A stretch of 64,000 bases of DNA from positions 1,566,492-1,630,491 of the forward strand of contig SCFE01000060.1 of the NCBI GenBank assembly GCA_004352715.1, given 5' to 3'. The notes below the pieces were generated by a model. It was not told the origin of the DNA, made no database searches, and was given only the letters and a program-made list of their open reading frames with translations. Origin of the DNA: Hofstenia miamia. Lineage: Eukaryota; Xenacoelomorpha; Acoela. A program made the translations under genes and the position numbers. Shown here one piece after another: positions 1 through 10,373 of the stretch; positions within the stretch are counted from its first letter, which is position 1; every line of letters begins with the position of its first letter.

Positions 1-66
1 TATATATATATACATATAATTTCTGTTTACCCATTTGTTATCCTATTAACGACATTTTAGAATAAC

Positions 67-1026
67 ATGAATACTTCCTACAATTATTCTCTTGAAAAAC
101 CCGGTGGATACTACAAAGATTATTATATATTATCGCATGTATTGTGTATTGGTATTATTGGCATCCCAACCAACATAATCGTATTGTTTATCATCGATCG
201 ACACCCTTTCTTAAAAAATGTGGCCTCACATATTTACCTACATCTTCTCACTATCGCTGATCTGCTAAATTGCATTGGATTTGTTGTTGTCAATATTCCT
301 TTCATTTTCTTTCCAGAAGAGTATTTGGGAAACATGTACATGTACTCGTGCTCACTTTGGAGTTTCTTTAGTAGATTCACCCTTTTCCATACAACGTATA
401 TGGTAGTCATTATTACCTTAGATCGCGTTATCAATGTCTACACAATTGATTTAGCAAGGAAATTAAGTGAGAAAAAGTTTGCGAAAATTGTTGGCTTGCT
501 AATATTTCTATATTCACTAGCTCATGCAACCTTGCAATTTGACGTATATAAATACATTCCAAACACTGTTCTATGGAATGGCGAAATCTACACAGGAATC
601 AAGTGCTATCCTTCAAATAGCAAATTTCAAAGGTTTAATGTACTATTTTTTGGATATACTTTGCCTCTATTTGTTATTGCTGCTGGGAATATCGCAATTG
701 TGATTCGCTTAATACAACGAGCGAATGCTGCAAAGAAAAAATTTAACAAAGGCTTTACAGCAGAAGATTTTCGGGTAACCATTACACTAGTTACATGTTG
801 TGTGACAATGCTTGCATTATATGTGCCATATTACTACCTTCAAATGCGAAATTACTTAAGTAGCCCTAAACAAAACGCTCTGTTTTGGAAAAGCAGCTTT
901 AATTATTCACTGTGGGGTACAACTAGGGGATTGCGAAATTTTAATTCAGCAGTAAATTTATTCATCTATTTAAGCACGAATAAAAATTTCAGAAGTTCTT
1001 TTCTTAAATACTTCTGGAAAACCTAA
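67..1026 (+). CDS. Class A (rhodopsin-like) G-protein-coupled receptor, probably peptide-type orphan
   Basis: A 319-residue single-exon ORF with an in-frame TAG at 58-60 just upstream, so the ATG at 67 is the likely start. Seven hydrophobic segments lie at roughly residues 22-44, 55-80, 97-118, 140-158, 190-215, 236-258 and 282-303. Family marks seen: two N-terminal N-glycosylation sequons (N2, N6), a TM2 segment with LTIADLL, C95 at the start of TM3 pairing with C180 in loop 2, DRV (119-121) in place of DRY, a TM6 proline (P254) in LYVPYY, and NSAVNLFIY (293-301) in place of NSxxNPxIY. Length fits the family; the C-tail is short. It should sit in the plasma membrane and signal through G proteins. 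The ligand cannot be read from sequence; resemblance to FMRFamide/TRH-type invertebrate receptors is inference. No neighbouring gene suggests a partner. The open frame and conserved marks argue that it is functional. Confidence 0.88.
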   Translation: MNTSYNYSLEKPGGYYKDYYILSHVLCIGIIGIPTNIIVLFIIDRHPFLKNVASHIYLHLLTIADLLNCIGFVVVNIPFIFFPEEYLGNMYMYSCSLWSFFSRFTLFHTTYMVVIITLDRVINVYTIDLARKLSEKKFAKIVGLLIFLYSLAHATLQFDVYKYIPNTVLWNGEIYTGIKCYPSNSKFQRFNVLFFGYTLPLFVIAAGNIAIVIRLIQRANAAKKKFNKGFTAEDFRVTITLVTCCVTMLALYVPYYYLQMRNYLSSPKQNALFWKSSFNYSLWGTTRGLRNFNSAVNLFIYLSTNKNFRSSFLKYFWKT

Positions 1027-1037
1027 TATGACTTTGA

Positions 1038-1043
1038 AATAAA
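1038..1043 (+). promoter_or_regulatory. Polyadenylation signal of the GPCR gene
   Basis: An AATAAA hexamer lies 12 bases after the GPCR stop codon. Such an early signal would give a very short 3' UTR. Use is inferred, and a downstream GT-rich element was not confirmed. Confidence 0.45.
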
Positions 1044-2196
1044 TTTTTCATTTATTTTCAAAAAATCAATTTTTTCAATTTTTGTTTGAAGTTCCCAGCC
1101 TTCAGAAAAATATTTCAAATATTTGGAATATGGTTAGAAAAACTACTCATTTTTTGGAAAAATATTTATGCTTTCAATTTTTTTGTGTAATCTAATTACT
1201 TCATTGCAAAATTTATCTTTGTTAAAATTTTGGTCAAAATCATCCTTGCATGAAATTTAGCACCTTTCAAATTTTGTGTATTCACAGTAACTAGTTTGTA
1301 CTCATAATGTGGTGAAATGATTATTTATTGAATTTATAAAGTTCTATTAATTTTATGAAATATACCAATTGGAATTTATTTGTAGAGCCATGGAAATCAT
1401 AATTCTAAGATTGAAACTGTTGTTATCTTAGCAATAATTTCTACAACCTTTAATGATTATTTTACAATTTTAAGCTAATTAAAAGTCAGAAACTGTCGAC
1501 AGATGGCGTTTATTGTGAACATATTTTCAAATTGATTCCTCAACATCAACAATTGTCTTTGCGCCTGACAAATAGTTTCATTCTACCTGAATAACAGAGT
1601 AAAGTTACATGAAAATTTTAAAGTGCGGTCAGAGTATAATATTAGAGCAGGTCTTATGAAGACTAATGATTTTTTTCTATATTGTATTAGTATTTGAAAT
1701 GATCTGCTAAACATGTAGCTCCAAGAATTTTACTAGATTCTGCTGTTGGATAGAATAGATTGTTCAATTATAAATACCTACTAGTATATTAAAATCTATT
1801 TGCATAAAACTAACAATTTCACTAATCGTGGAAAATATACAAAAATATGACAAATTCAGTTACCCTTATGCTTTGTTGCACGTGGGTTTTATGCAAAAAG
1901 TAATTGTTCAAGCCCTATGTAGTTAGGTTTTGCGAATCTTCGGGAATTAAGCTAGTCTAATGCAAATGTCTAGATTTGAATTATTATCCTAAACAATGGT
2001 TAATTTATAGGAAATATACTTCGATTATATATATATAATAGTTCGAACAATGTTTTTCACATTAACGTTTTTCTCTTTGTTGTTACTGGTACTTTGAAAG
2101 CGTGAGTGCTTATTGCAGAATTTACCTGTTACCATATAGGTTTAAGCGTAATATTTCTGACAATTGCTGAGCACTTACATCATTATTCACCCCAAA
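1044..2196. other. Non-coding AT-rich stretch
   Basis: No ORF of note on either strand, no recognisable RNA gene and no clear repeat apart from a short TA run near 2026-2038. Confidence 0.6.
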
Positions 2197-2520
2197 ATGC
2201 GTGGTAAAACTATTTGCTTCGAAAAAATAAAAATCATTGTTTTAAAATTCCTGGAAAAAATTCCACAAAAAAAATTTTGTGAATTTCTTCAATTATCAGA
2301 GCAAACAGTATCTTCAATTGTTTCACATTATAAAGGAACCGGTCAAATTGGGTTACTAGCAAAACCAGGACGCTCTTCTAAACCAACGGACCGTTCCCAA
2401 GCAAATTTAGCCCGTCTTTTCAGAATTTGCACGCGTTTGACGTCGAAGCAGTTGAAAGTAGAGTGGATAGATGGGTATTTTGTGCATGAATTCAAAATTT
2501 GCCGAATTTTTACCAAATAG
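2197..2520 (+). pseudogene. Tc1/mariner-type transposase N-terminal fragment (HTH DNA-binding part)
   Basis: From the ATG at 2197 the reading frame encodes a basic helix-turn-helix region typical of Tc1-like transposases: a recognition-helix stretch QLSEQTVSSIVSHYKGTG is followed by a GRSSKPTDR linker like the GRP(R/K) box between the two HTH halves, then RLTSKQLKVEW as in the second HTH. This part would bind the element's terminal repeats. The similarity ends near 2470 and the frame stops at 2520 before any DDE catalytic domain, so it is a truncated, non-functional copy. The TA-flanked N gap at 2593 may hide more of it. No terminal repeat was identified. Confidence 0.6.
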
Positions 2521-2592
2521 GGGCTATATGGTGGCTTAAAATTGGAATTATTTAATTTGTCAGAACTATTGTGCACAAGGCTATATATATAT

Positions 2593-2734
2593 NNNNNNNN
2601 NNNNNNNNNNNNNNNNNNNNNNNNNNNNNNNNNNNNNNNNNNNNNNNNNNNNNNNNNNNNNNNNNNNNNNNNNNNNNNNNNNNNNNNNNNNNNNNNNNNN
2701 NNNNNNNNNNNNNNNNNNNNNNNNNNNNNNNNNN
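2593..2734. other. Assembly gap of 142 N
   Basis: Flanked on both sides by TA dinucleotide repeats (2583-2592 and 2735-2746), so the break is most likely an unresolved TA microsatellite. Confidence 0.95.
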
Positions 2735-2746
2735 TATATATATATA

Positions 2747-3316
2747 CCGGGGCGGACACAGAAATACATCTATCAGTCTTATGGTTTGGTTTGTGTTTAT
2801 TTTCCATACCTGATTTATACAATCCTTCATGATTATAACTAAAGCGAAAGATAAAGATAAATCAAATTTAATAAACACACTCACCACTAGAAACTTATTC
2901 CCTTAGTGATCTGATAGTGCAAGTGCAATTCAGTACAGGTATATATATTTTCTACAGTAAGTTAAAACAATGTATAAGTAAATTTAAACTGTATCACATA
3001 GCTATGCCAAGGCAACTGGGATGCTTTCGGAATTCCTCAATGACATCATCTGTGGAAGAGCATAATTCACTGTCAACACCAAGAATTATTAAATGTTGGA
3101 ATCTTCAATCATTGTTGATTTCAGCGATAATGACACCAAATTAAATTTAGAAAATATTCTTTCTGGCTCAGCTTAGTAACACACATCGTACAAATAACCT
3201 AATAAATGCTTGGAAGAGCCACTGATTTAATGGCAATGAGTGCACTTAGGCTGTTGTTTGGAAGCTTAACTTCATTGACACTTAACTACATGCTTTTCCA
3301 AATAATAAATTCTGAC
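2747..3316. other. Non-coding stretch
   Basis: Only short chance ORFs. Nothing recognisable. Confidence 0.5.
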
Positions 3317-3320
3317 TTAA

Positions 3321-3394
3321 CACTAAAACTACCAAATGGGTCAACTGAGACGAAATTTTAGCATAGTTGATAGCAAAAGTCGGCAGTTCTAGTG
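3321..3394. mobile_element. 74-bp TTAA-flanked mini-element (piggyBac-type MITE)
   Basis: TTAA at 3317-3320 and again at 3395-3398 bracket a 74-bp segment. Its ends are inverted: left CACTAAAACTACC, right end reverse-complemented CACTAGAACTGCC. The TTAA target duplication plus CACTAGAACTxCC-like termini is the signature of piggyBac-type non-autonomous elements. It is non-coding and far too short for a transposase, so it would have been moved in trans. Confidence 0.65.
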
Positions 3395-3398
3395 TTAA

Positions 3399-5800
3399 TA
3401 CCACTTTGGTAGAAGAACTAAGCAATTCTAAATATTCAATTATGGACTGATCTGATTTCCATTCAATATTATTTTCATCTAATTGTGAATTCTACAAGTC
3501 AGCCTTGGCTATTCTCAAAATGTTGCCCCATGTCCCAATTTCCTCAGTACGTTCTCAGCATGAAGAATTATACTTAGAGCTTTGTTAATAGCCATATTTA
3601 AAACTTGAAATTGTGAGACAAGGAGCTTGTGCAAATAAAGTACTTACTTTGGGCAAATTAATGCAGAAAAAACTGTGTGCTGAAACTGAAAAAAATGGGT
3701 TAACATTTCAAAAAAACTGACTAAAGCTCAACAGTACATGCAAGTCAACGTCAATATATTTAATGTTATATAAGTTTAAAAACAATTTCAATGTTTGTAA
3801 CATAGCAAGTTTTGGTGTAGCAAGCTGAAAAAATGGAAAAATTTTTAACAATTATAATAAAAGTGGCCAAATGGAGATTTATTTAAGTGGCCCATGCCTA
3901 AAATTTCTAGGTCGGTTCGGGCTAAGGGCCTTAATTTTTGGCGCATGTTAATCTCTGCACTGAATCAGGACAAAGAGATTATTGGCATTATCAGCCGTTT
4001 CTGCAGTTGACCATTCAGAAAATCTATGAAGAGCTTTCATCTTTATATCAAACAAATCAAAGAAATTTGCAATAGAAGAGCACTTTATTACACTAAACAT
4101 GTTTCACAAAATGATATCAACTTTCTAGAAAGCATTTAAATTCGAGGTTCAGAATAATCCAATTTTGTAATGATATCTTAACATACTTTCAATCTTTTTG
4201 GCACTTTGGTAAAAATATGATGACTTTTGAATAATTCCGAAAAACAGATATCTTCTGGGATTTCTTCAAAACAAAAATTTGTCCCATGCATGATTCAAGG
4301 TAAACATTGGGCTAAATTAACAAACTTTCTCTGAACGTATGAAGCTGCACCAACTTCATCACTGCTCATTATAGTTTTCCTTCAATCCAAATGAATCAAC
4401 TCAGTTAGACGTACCTTTATATGACAAGCACAAGTTTCTATGTACTATACAAATATATGTATCTATTATTAACCGATGCAATTGAAAATTTGGACCTAGG
4501 CTCTAGAATTTGTCGAACTTAAGGAATTATAATGGGCTTGGTGGTCTTGTAGCCCCTGAAACCCCCCCTCAAATCCGCCACTGATACATACATTTCTAAA
4601 ACTTATAGATAGTAGCAATAATCTAGCGATTACGAAAAGCGCAATTTTTTTTTAAATTTATTATAGGGATACTTGCAGTTAAAAATACATAATTGCTATT
4701 TAATTAGATTAGCTAACATGGAATCAAAATTTATCATTGTAGCCGGTTAATCTTCTGTGCCTTCAAACGGACGCGTGTTTAGATTTTGAAGGCATTAGAA
4801 AGTATTTATGAAATCGATTGACATTTCTGACCAATTTTTAAAGAAATATATTTTTTGTAATTAAAATCAATCAAGTTTACAATACAAAGAACAGTTTTGT
4901 CAAAAGTGTTTATTGTGCATACAGTGATACTTGTTTTCCTTGCATTAATAAATAATGTGGCTGTTTAACGGTAAAAGCACAGAGCTTTTCAAAGTATTTG
5001 CACTTAATGCAATTACTCGTCTAAAAAAGTATTGCAGTAGGCTAATGAAAACATCTCAAATACTGTCTATCAGAAGTTAAACCAAAATTTTAAAGAAACC
5101 TGAACAATTGCACACAATTATATACTTTTCTGCAAAATCATATTTTGGCATTGCTAAACTTAATATTTTTCACAATTTATTTCTTAACAGTAAAGCTAGT
5201 TAAGTAATTGAGATTAGTTCTAACTTGACACGGCCTTTTCCATTGACGCATTTTCTTAGGTTGGTAGACATGACAATAGATTTTGAGTTTTTGCATTTTT
5301 GCCTTTTAGATTTTTTTAAATATTTTGTTCAATGATGTTCCTAAATAAATCGTACAATTCTAGAGGTAAACGGTAAAGATTCAAGACACATAGAGTGGAA
5401 TGAATGTGAAACTAATCTCATTGAAACTGGCTCCCTTCCCAAAGAGACAATAAAAGTAAATACTAATGATAATCATAGTTATAAAAAACTTCCTGTTACT
5501 AAAGATGTTATATGTTATGTTATATCTTCGGGCTATACCCACAAATGAATTGCTAAATTTCATTGCTTCGTAGAATACTTGTGTGATTAGTGATAATTTC
5601 ATACAACATCATGAGATGTAGTATCCCTGGTGAAATTGAATTAAAAAGTGAATGATTTTCCATCGGGCATACTCTATTAACTTGATAGCTTAAATTCCTT
5701 TTCAAATTTTTGCTAACAAAGTCTATGTATTGTTATCACAAGCATAGATAATACATTACAATTTTTAAAAGATGTTATACCATAAAATTGTTAATTAAAA
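3399..5800. other. Long non-coding stretch
   Basis: No supported gene. The part around 3480-4560 has patches of higher GC, ending in a C-rich stretch near 4551-4580, that look like an old decayed repeat, but I cannot assign a family. Small ORFs here have random-looking composition. Confidence 0.45.
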
Positions 5801-6373
5801 TTAAAATGAAATGTCTTCAGCTAAGCACATTTCAGAATTTGAGTAAAAAAATGCTTCTTTGCCAATTTCAACACATTTACTGCTAATATCTTTTTCAGAT
5901 TTAGATTGACAAAGTGGTACTTTAATTCCGTTACAAACAACTAAAACACTATTGGCTCTTTTTTCATTACTAAGCTTAGAAAGTGGTGTAAAACTTCTAG
6001 TTGAGCTAATTTGCAGCTTTGGAGGTTGGCTTGCAAAATTATTTGAATCGATTCCATAAATTATTGAGCGGGGCTTTTCCAAAGTAGAAATGTGATTATT
6101 CCTTATACTGATTTTCGCTGAGTCATGAAGAGCCAAAACATTGGCGAATTTTGCCGTTGTTTCTTCAACATCAGTGCAGGGTATATTTCTTTGTTGTTCA
6201 TATGGCACATCGAAAGTAAAGATTGTTGGTTCGAAACTATGTTTTTTCTGAAGTATGTTAGAGTCTCTTGATGATACAGGGTTCTGTGCGTTTGAACTAA
6301 CAGTTAGTGGTAACTTAATAGAGTTTATGTGAACTGCACTGCTGTAGTAATGGGAATTTTCCATTACTAGCAA
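5801..6373 (-). CDS. Hypothetical protein, Ser/Asn-rich; possibly a terminal exon
   Basis: A 190-residue open frame, much longer than chance ORFs nearby. The translation is polar (Ser, Asn, Lys rich) with no hydrophobic segment, no signal peptide and no motif I recognise; the C-terminal third has three Cys (VVCNGIKV, PLCQSK, KCVEIG) and the protein ends AEDISF. Upstream on the same strand there is an AG-ended, weakly pyrimidine-rich stretch just before the second Met (residue 4, near 6362-6380), so this could be the last exon of an intron-containing gene rather than a complete one. No neighbour gives context. The function is unknown. Confidence 0.4.
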   Translation of the reverse strand: MLVMENSHYYSSAVHINSIKLPLTVSSNAQNPVSSRDSNILQKKHSFEPTIFTFDVPYEQQRNIPCTDVEETTAKFANVLALHDSAKISIRNNHISTLEKPRSIIYGIDSNNFASQPPKLQISSTRSFTPLSKLSNEKRANSVLVVCNGIKVPLCQSKSEKDISSKCVEIGKEAFFYSNSEMCLAEDISF

Positions 6374-6535
6374 TGAAGCCTAAATCGACATGTTATTCAT
6401 ATATTTGATATTTAAAGAAAATGTATTGAATATTATATTTTCCCATACATCTGAAACCTTCAGCTGTTTATGCCTTTAAAGGGAATGTACCGTTTTTCAA
6501 ATCTTCAAGAAATTATCTGCAAACCTATGTTTATA

Positions 6536-6590
6536 CAGGGTGTCCCAAATAAATGTAACACTTTTACATTGCAATTTCATTTTAGATTGA
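6536..6590 (+). mobile_element. Solo mariner-type terminal repeat
   Basis: After TA, the sequence starts CAGGGTGTCCCAAATAAATG, which matches the CAGGGTGT(C/T)CC terminus common to mariner-type elements and resembles the palindrome's outer end at 9016. No transposase and no matching inverted end were found downstream, so only a relic is claimed. Confidence 0.4.
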
Positions 6591-7080
6591 AATTAACAGT
6601 GTTTTTGCCAACAGATAGAGTACATTAGCGAATTTTTTCCTGAAAGAATGAAGTCATAATTCCTACTTTGAAGTCTAATTCAATTAGACCTTTAGCACTG
6701 ATATCTGCAGTGAATAAAATGTTCGATGTCAAAATCTGTCAATTTTTGTGTTATCTGTATCGTATTCTAAAGATTAAATATGACAAGGCATAAGTTCAAT
6801 AGACTTAAATTGGCTACGAGGCATAAGATGAGAACATTTCAATATATGACTGTATATTTTCATTGTAGCAAATAACGCCTCTTAAGAAGACGTAAATGTA
6901 TGTGGATGATACTAGAAATAAGTAAACAAATTATTTTCAGTGTTAGGTATAACAAAAAAAAATAAAAAAACTGAAATTATTTGCATTTTTGTAAGCTTTT
7001 ATAATTTAAAATCATTGCATTGCACTCCCGCCCTAATAATAAGTTATCCTTTATTAAATTAAAATCTTATTTCTCAGGCA

Positions 7081-7368
7081 CTATTCAAAGAGGTTTGTTT
7101 CGTTTGCTCTTCGGGTAACATTTTCATGGAGATAACAAAACCAAAAGGAATGGCAAAGGTCAGAAGCACTTAGATAGCAAAATTGCTTCCCGTAGGGCAG
7201 GAATTCGCAGGCGTAGCATCTGTATGTAGGTTGCTGGTTGCAAAAACAAAGCACAGTAATCAACCCTTGAATTTGTGGTCTGAATTTTTGACACCAATGC
7301 ATGAACTTTGCATAGATTACGAATTCCTCAGTACTGTGAACATTCAGATAATAAAGCAGCACCAACAC
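7081..7368 (-). other. Possible Cys-rich exon or fossil ORF
   Basis: A 95-residue open frame in a slightly GC-richer patch. The translation is rich in Cys and aromatic residues (CFCNQQPTYRCYACEF). An overlapping plus-strand ORF (7183-7407) is equally open, so the coding strand is uncertain. No family is recognised. Confidence 0.2.
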
Positions 7369-7524
7369 ACCTCAACTATTTTGTATTCTATCAATAGATC
7401 ACCCTAGTCCTGTCAGCACACGTCTTGTGCAAAGTCAGAATTCATCGCGCCATCACAAATTGCAAAAAGTGTTCGTTGTTTAGGATTAACTAACTAATTT
7501 AGATAAAATCTGTACATTGTTAAC

Positions 7525-7951
7525 TCCCATGGAAGTGAGATCAATTAAAATTTAACGTTCTTGCAAGTTCTTGCAAATTCCAGTCTAAAACTTGAAAAAA
7601 AATTTCAAGTGTCGGAAAGACTAGAAAAAAGTGTAGGATTCACATTTAAGATATATCTGTGGAACAAATATGTTAGTTAATTTTGTTTTTCACTGCAATT
7701 AAGACTTTGCATTGTAGATAGGAAACTGAAAAAATCCTTTGTCAGAATACAAACTCTTTAAATTTGCTGTTCACAACTTCCACAAAATTTTGTAAATTAG
7801 AATGCAACTGTTCAAAATTTATACATTTATGAGCAAACTGAAGTGTTTTTGAAATTCTAACATCAAATAAAATTTACTTTCAAACATTAGAATGGAATTT
7901 GCAAGAACCTGCCAGAACTTTAAAGTGTAAGTTAGTTTCACTTCTATGGGA
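7525..7951. mobile_element. Non-autonomous DNA transposon with long imperfect TIRs
   Basis: About 70 bp at the left (CCCATGGAAGTGAGATC, then GTTCTTGCAAATTCCA) reappear inverted at the right (reverse complement CCCATAGAAGTGAAAC, then GTTCTTGCAAATTCCA). Total length is about 425 bp, with no ORF. I could not find a convincing target-site duplication, so the superfamily is not assigned. Confidence 0.6.
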
Positions 7952-8973
7952 TGACGTCGTTTAACCAGCTAAGTGTGCATCATTATTGTCGTACCTTTTT
8001 CAAAAGAATGAGCAGATATTTCCAAGCTAATTTCGTCTTGCTAATTTAAGCGGAAGTCTATCAATTACTCTTCATTTTTGACAAATATACAAACACACTT
8101 CTGAAAGCTCTACTAAATTCACTTCTGAAAACCGACTTAAGAATCTTAATGTAACAATTGTAGATGCATAACGCTTAATTCATCTTGAAAAGCTTTAGCG
8201 AATTCGTTAAAAAATATTTTCTAGTGAAAATTTGGTTAAAATATATGTACCTGTAATTGTGACACGCTTCTTTTTATGGTTGTAATAATATTTTAGAAAT
8301 GTACATATAAAATATATGATAAACAATTAACAAATAATAATTTTTCCTAAGACGAGGCTATGCATGGCTAAGATTTACCTAATTGTGATAATATCAAAGC
8401 TTGTTTCAAACTTACAAGATTGAAAATCTTAGATTTCTTTTTATCAATTACAAAGAAAAATACGCACTTACCAAATAATAGTCTATTTCACAGACATTTT
8501 ATGTTCGCATTTGAACAGATTTGGCTTTTGTTCAAAGCAATGCATCTTGTTGCAAATTAACGGCTTAGAATGACTTGGCTAAGTACTGAGCGGTGGTTAA
8601 CCTGATTTAAGTAGACAAACGTAGTACACTTCAAGCCTTTTATTGCGTTTGCTGTGCCTATGTGAACAACAGCAAATTAATTTCAAATGATGTCTACAGA
8701 ACAATTGAAGGCGCAGATGTCCAATAAACAGCTTTACAAACTTGATTGACAGCATTACCTAAAATATATGTGGGCTTCGTAGTATATTTGTGCAAAGAAA
8801 ATACTCTAGGAATCATTTGGTTAGGGGTTTCCGTCGAATTATTCATAATACTTTCCAAATTGTGAAGTTATACACATTTGAATGCTTATGTACAATTACA
8901 CGAAGCCATAAAATATATCGCATCCGATTTTTTCCAGTTGAACTAAGACAGTGTACTTAGGGGATGGGGTTGT

Positions 8974-8976
<3 letters not shown>
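7952..8976. other. Non-coding stretch
   Basis: No ORF or repeat that I can support. Confidence 0.5.

Positions 8977-9015
<39 letters not shown>
8977..9015. repeat. (TA)n microsatellite at outer left edge of the palindrome
   Basis: An uninterrupted AT dinucleotide run immediately outside the left arm. The mirror position outside the right arm (19692-19747) is also a TA array, so the palindrome's homology breaks inside microsatellites at both ends. Confidence 0.9.
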
Positions 9016-9018
<3 letters not shown>

Positions 9019-9399
9019 GGTGTTCCACAAGAATGCATCAAGTTTTTGAAAACTTTATAACTCATCTAATTACAAGTTCTAGAAACCTATACTTAGTCTC
9101 ATTTTAAACGCCAGAATATGTTCTTCAAATACGTAAAATCTCATGTCAATCAGAAAAATAGTTTATGTACTAAAAGGGACTAGTGTTTTTTTGCGCACAT
9201 CATAAATTTGAGTGTTAAAAAATAAGTATAATTATCTCTAATCGTAGTTAAATTATTGTATCCTTGCTACACAAATAATACTTATTAGCTTAGCTTAGAT
9301 CTTTTCTTATTTAGAATATCAAGTCAAGAAAATACATTAATCTCTTACAAAGGTCTCTTAAACAATGTGACTGTCAAAAAAGGACCAGTATTAATAGTA

Positions 9400-9960
9400 G
9401 AAACTTACAGTGTTTCACGCGTTGGTCAAGGATTTCAAGCGCATTTTGAAGCAAGAAGTGTAACGAAAAACAGCTAGAACTACTACTATCAAGATTTCTA
9501 TGCATGGAACAGTTCTAAACAAGGATGAGAGTAACTCCTTAAGACGTATTACTAAAAGAACATCAGAAAATATTGAATTAGTTCATGACAAAGTACTGAT
9601 AATGAAAACTTCTCAACAAGACTATACGGAATAGAGTCATCACGGTCAACAGTAGTTAGAATTATTAGAAAAGGATCTGGGAGTGTTTGCTTATAAGGCA
9701 AAGATTCGTCATGAATTATTAGATACTGACTTTAAATGGAGAGTTACCTTTCTTACTTAGTTTCTTAACAAAGTTGAAAGATTTACTGATGATATCGTGG
9801 TTTCAGATGAGGCAGATTTTTACATGAATGGTAGTTAAATCGTCAAAATACTAGAACATATTCACCTTATAAACAGCCACCAGATAATTTTTTTCCAAAG
9901 AAATTCTTGCGTGAAAAGGTTTCAAGTGGAAGCAAATACTATTGTGAATGTCGATAGGTG
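9400..9960 (+). pseudogene. Decayed mariner-type transposase (left-arm copy)
   Basis: Translated across frames, the segment reads like a mariner/Tc3-type transposase. The clearest part is KDLGVFAYKAKIRHELLD, then a block ending in VSDEADFYMNGS, where the Asp of SDEA (codon 9806-9808) corresponds to the first catalytic Asp of the DDE/D core, followed by a NRQNTR-like stretch. Stops and frameshifts interrupt it, for example after the NGS, and the C-terminal catalytic residues are not recognisable, so it is dead. The matching 5' terminus is at 9016 (CAGGGTGTTCCACAAG after TA). The 3' end of this element was not located inside the arm. Confidence 0.65.
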
Positions 9961-10358
9961 CATATTTTGCAGCTAGATATCTAATGGATCATGTTTAACC
10001 ACTGCTTGTGATTTCACTTTTTTGCAAAATTTTAAATACTAGCTATTTATTATATTAAATATTAGCACAATTTGAAAGATTAGCGAAAATATTATTCACT
10101 TGAAAACAACAAGTAGGATTTTAGTGCGTTCCAAATTGAAATTAATATTTTGAAGGGTTACATTCAAATGTAACCTTAATCTGCCCAAAATATATTAAGA
10201 AATTTTACAACCCTATAAAATTTTTTTAGCGCTTATTGCTCAGAAAATATTATAGATATTGCCAATCTAAAGGCACCAAATGATAGAGGAGAGCCTATTT
10301 TATCTTTTTCGTTCTAAATCCCATCGAGATGTGCCGTTGCGCGAAATTTCCTGTTGCA

Positions 10359-10373
10359 GGGGCCTTCGGCCCC
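10359..10373. other. GC-rich perfect hairpin in the left arm
   Basis: GGGGCC-TTC-GGCCCC forms a 6-bp all-GC stem with a three-base loop in otherwise AT-rich DNA. It sits inside a larger imperfect stem: CCCATCGAGATGTG near 10320 against ACATCTGCCTCAATGGG near 10377-10393. Confidence 0.6.

Noticed and set aside
3480-4580. A hAT-type transposase relic near the C-rich patch at 4551-4580
   Set aside because: No conserved hAT C-terminal block could be read in any frame, so no family is claimed.
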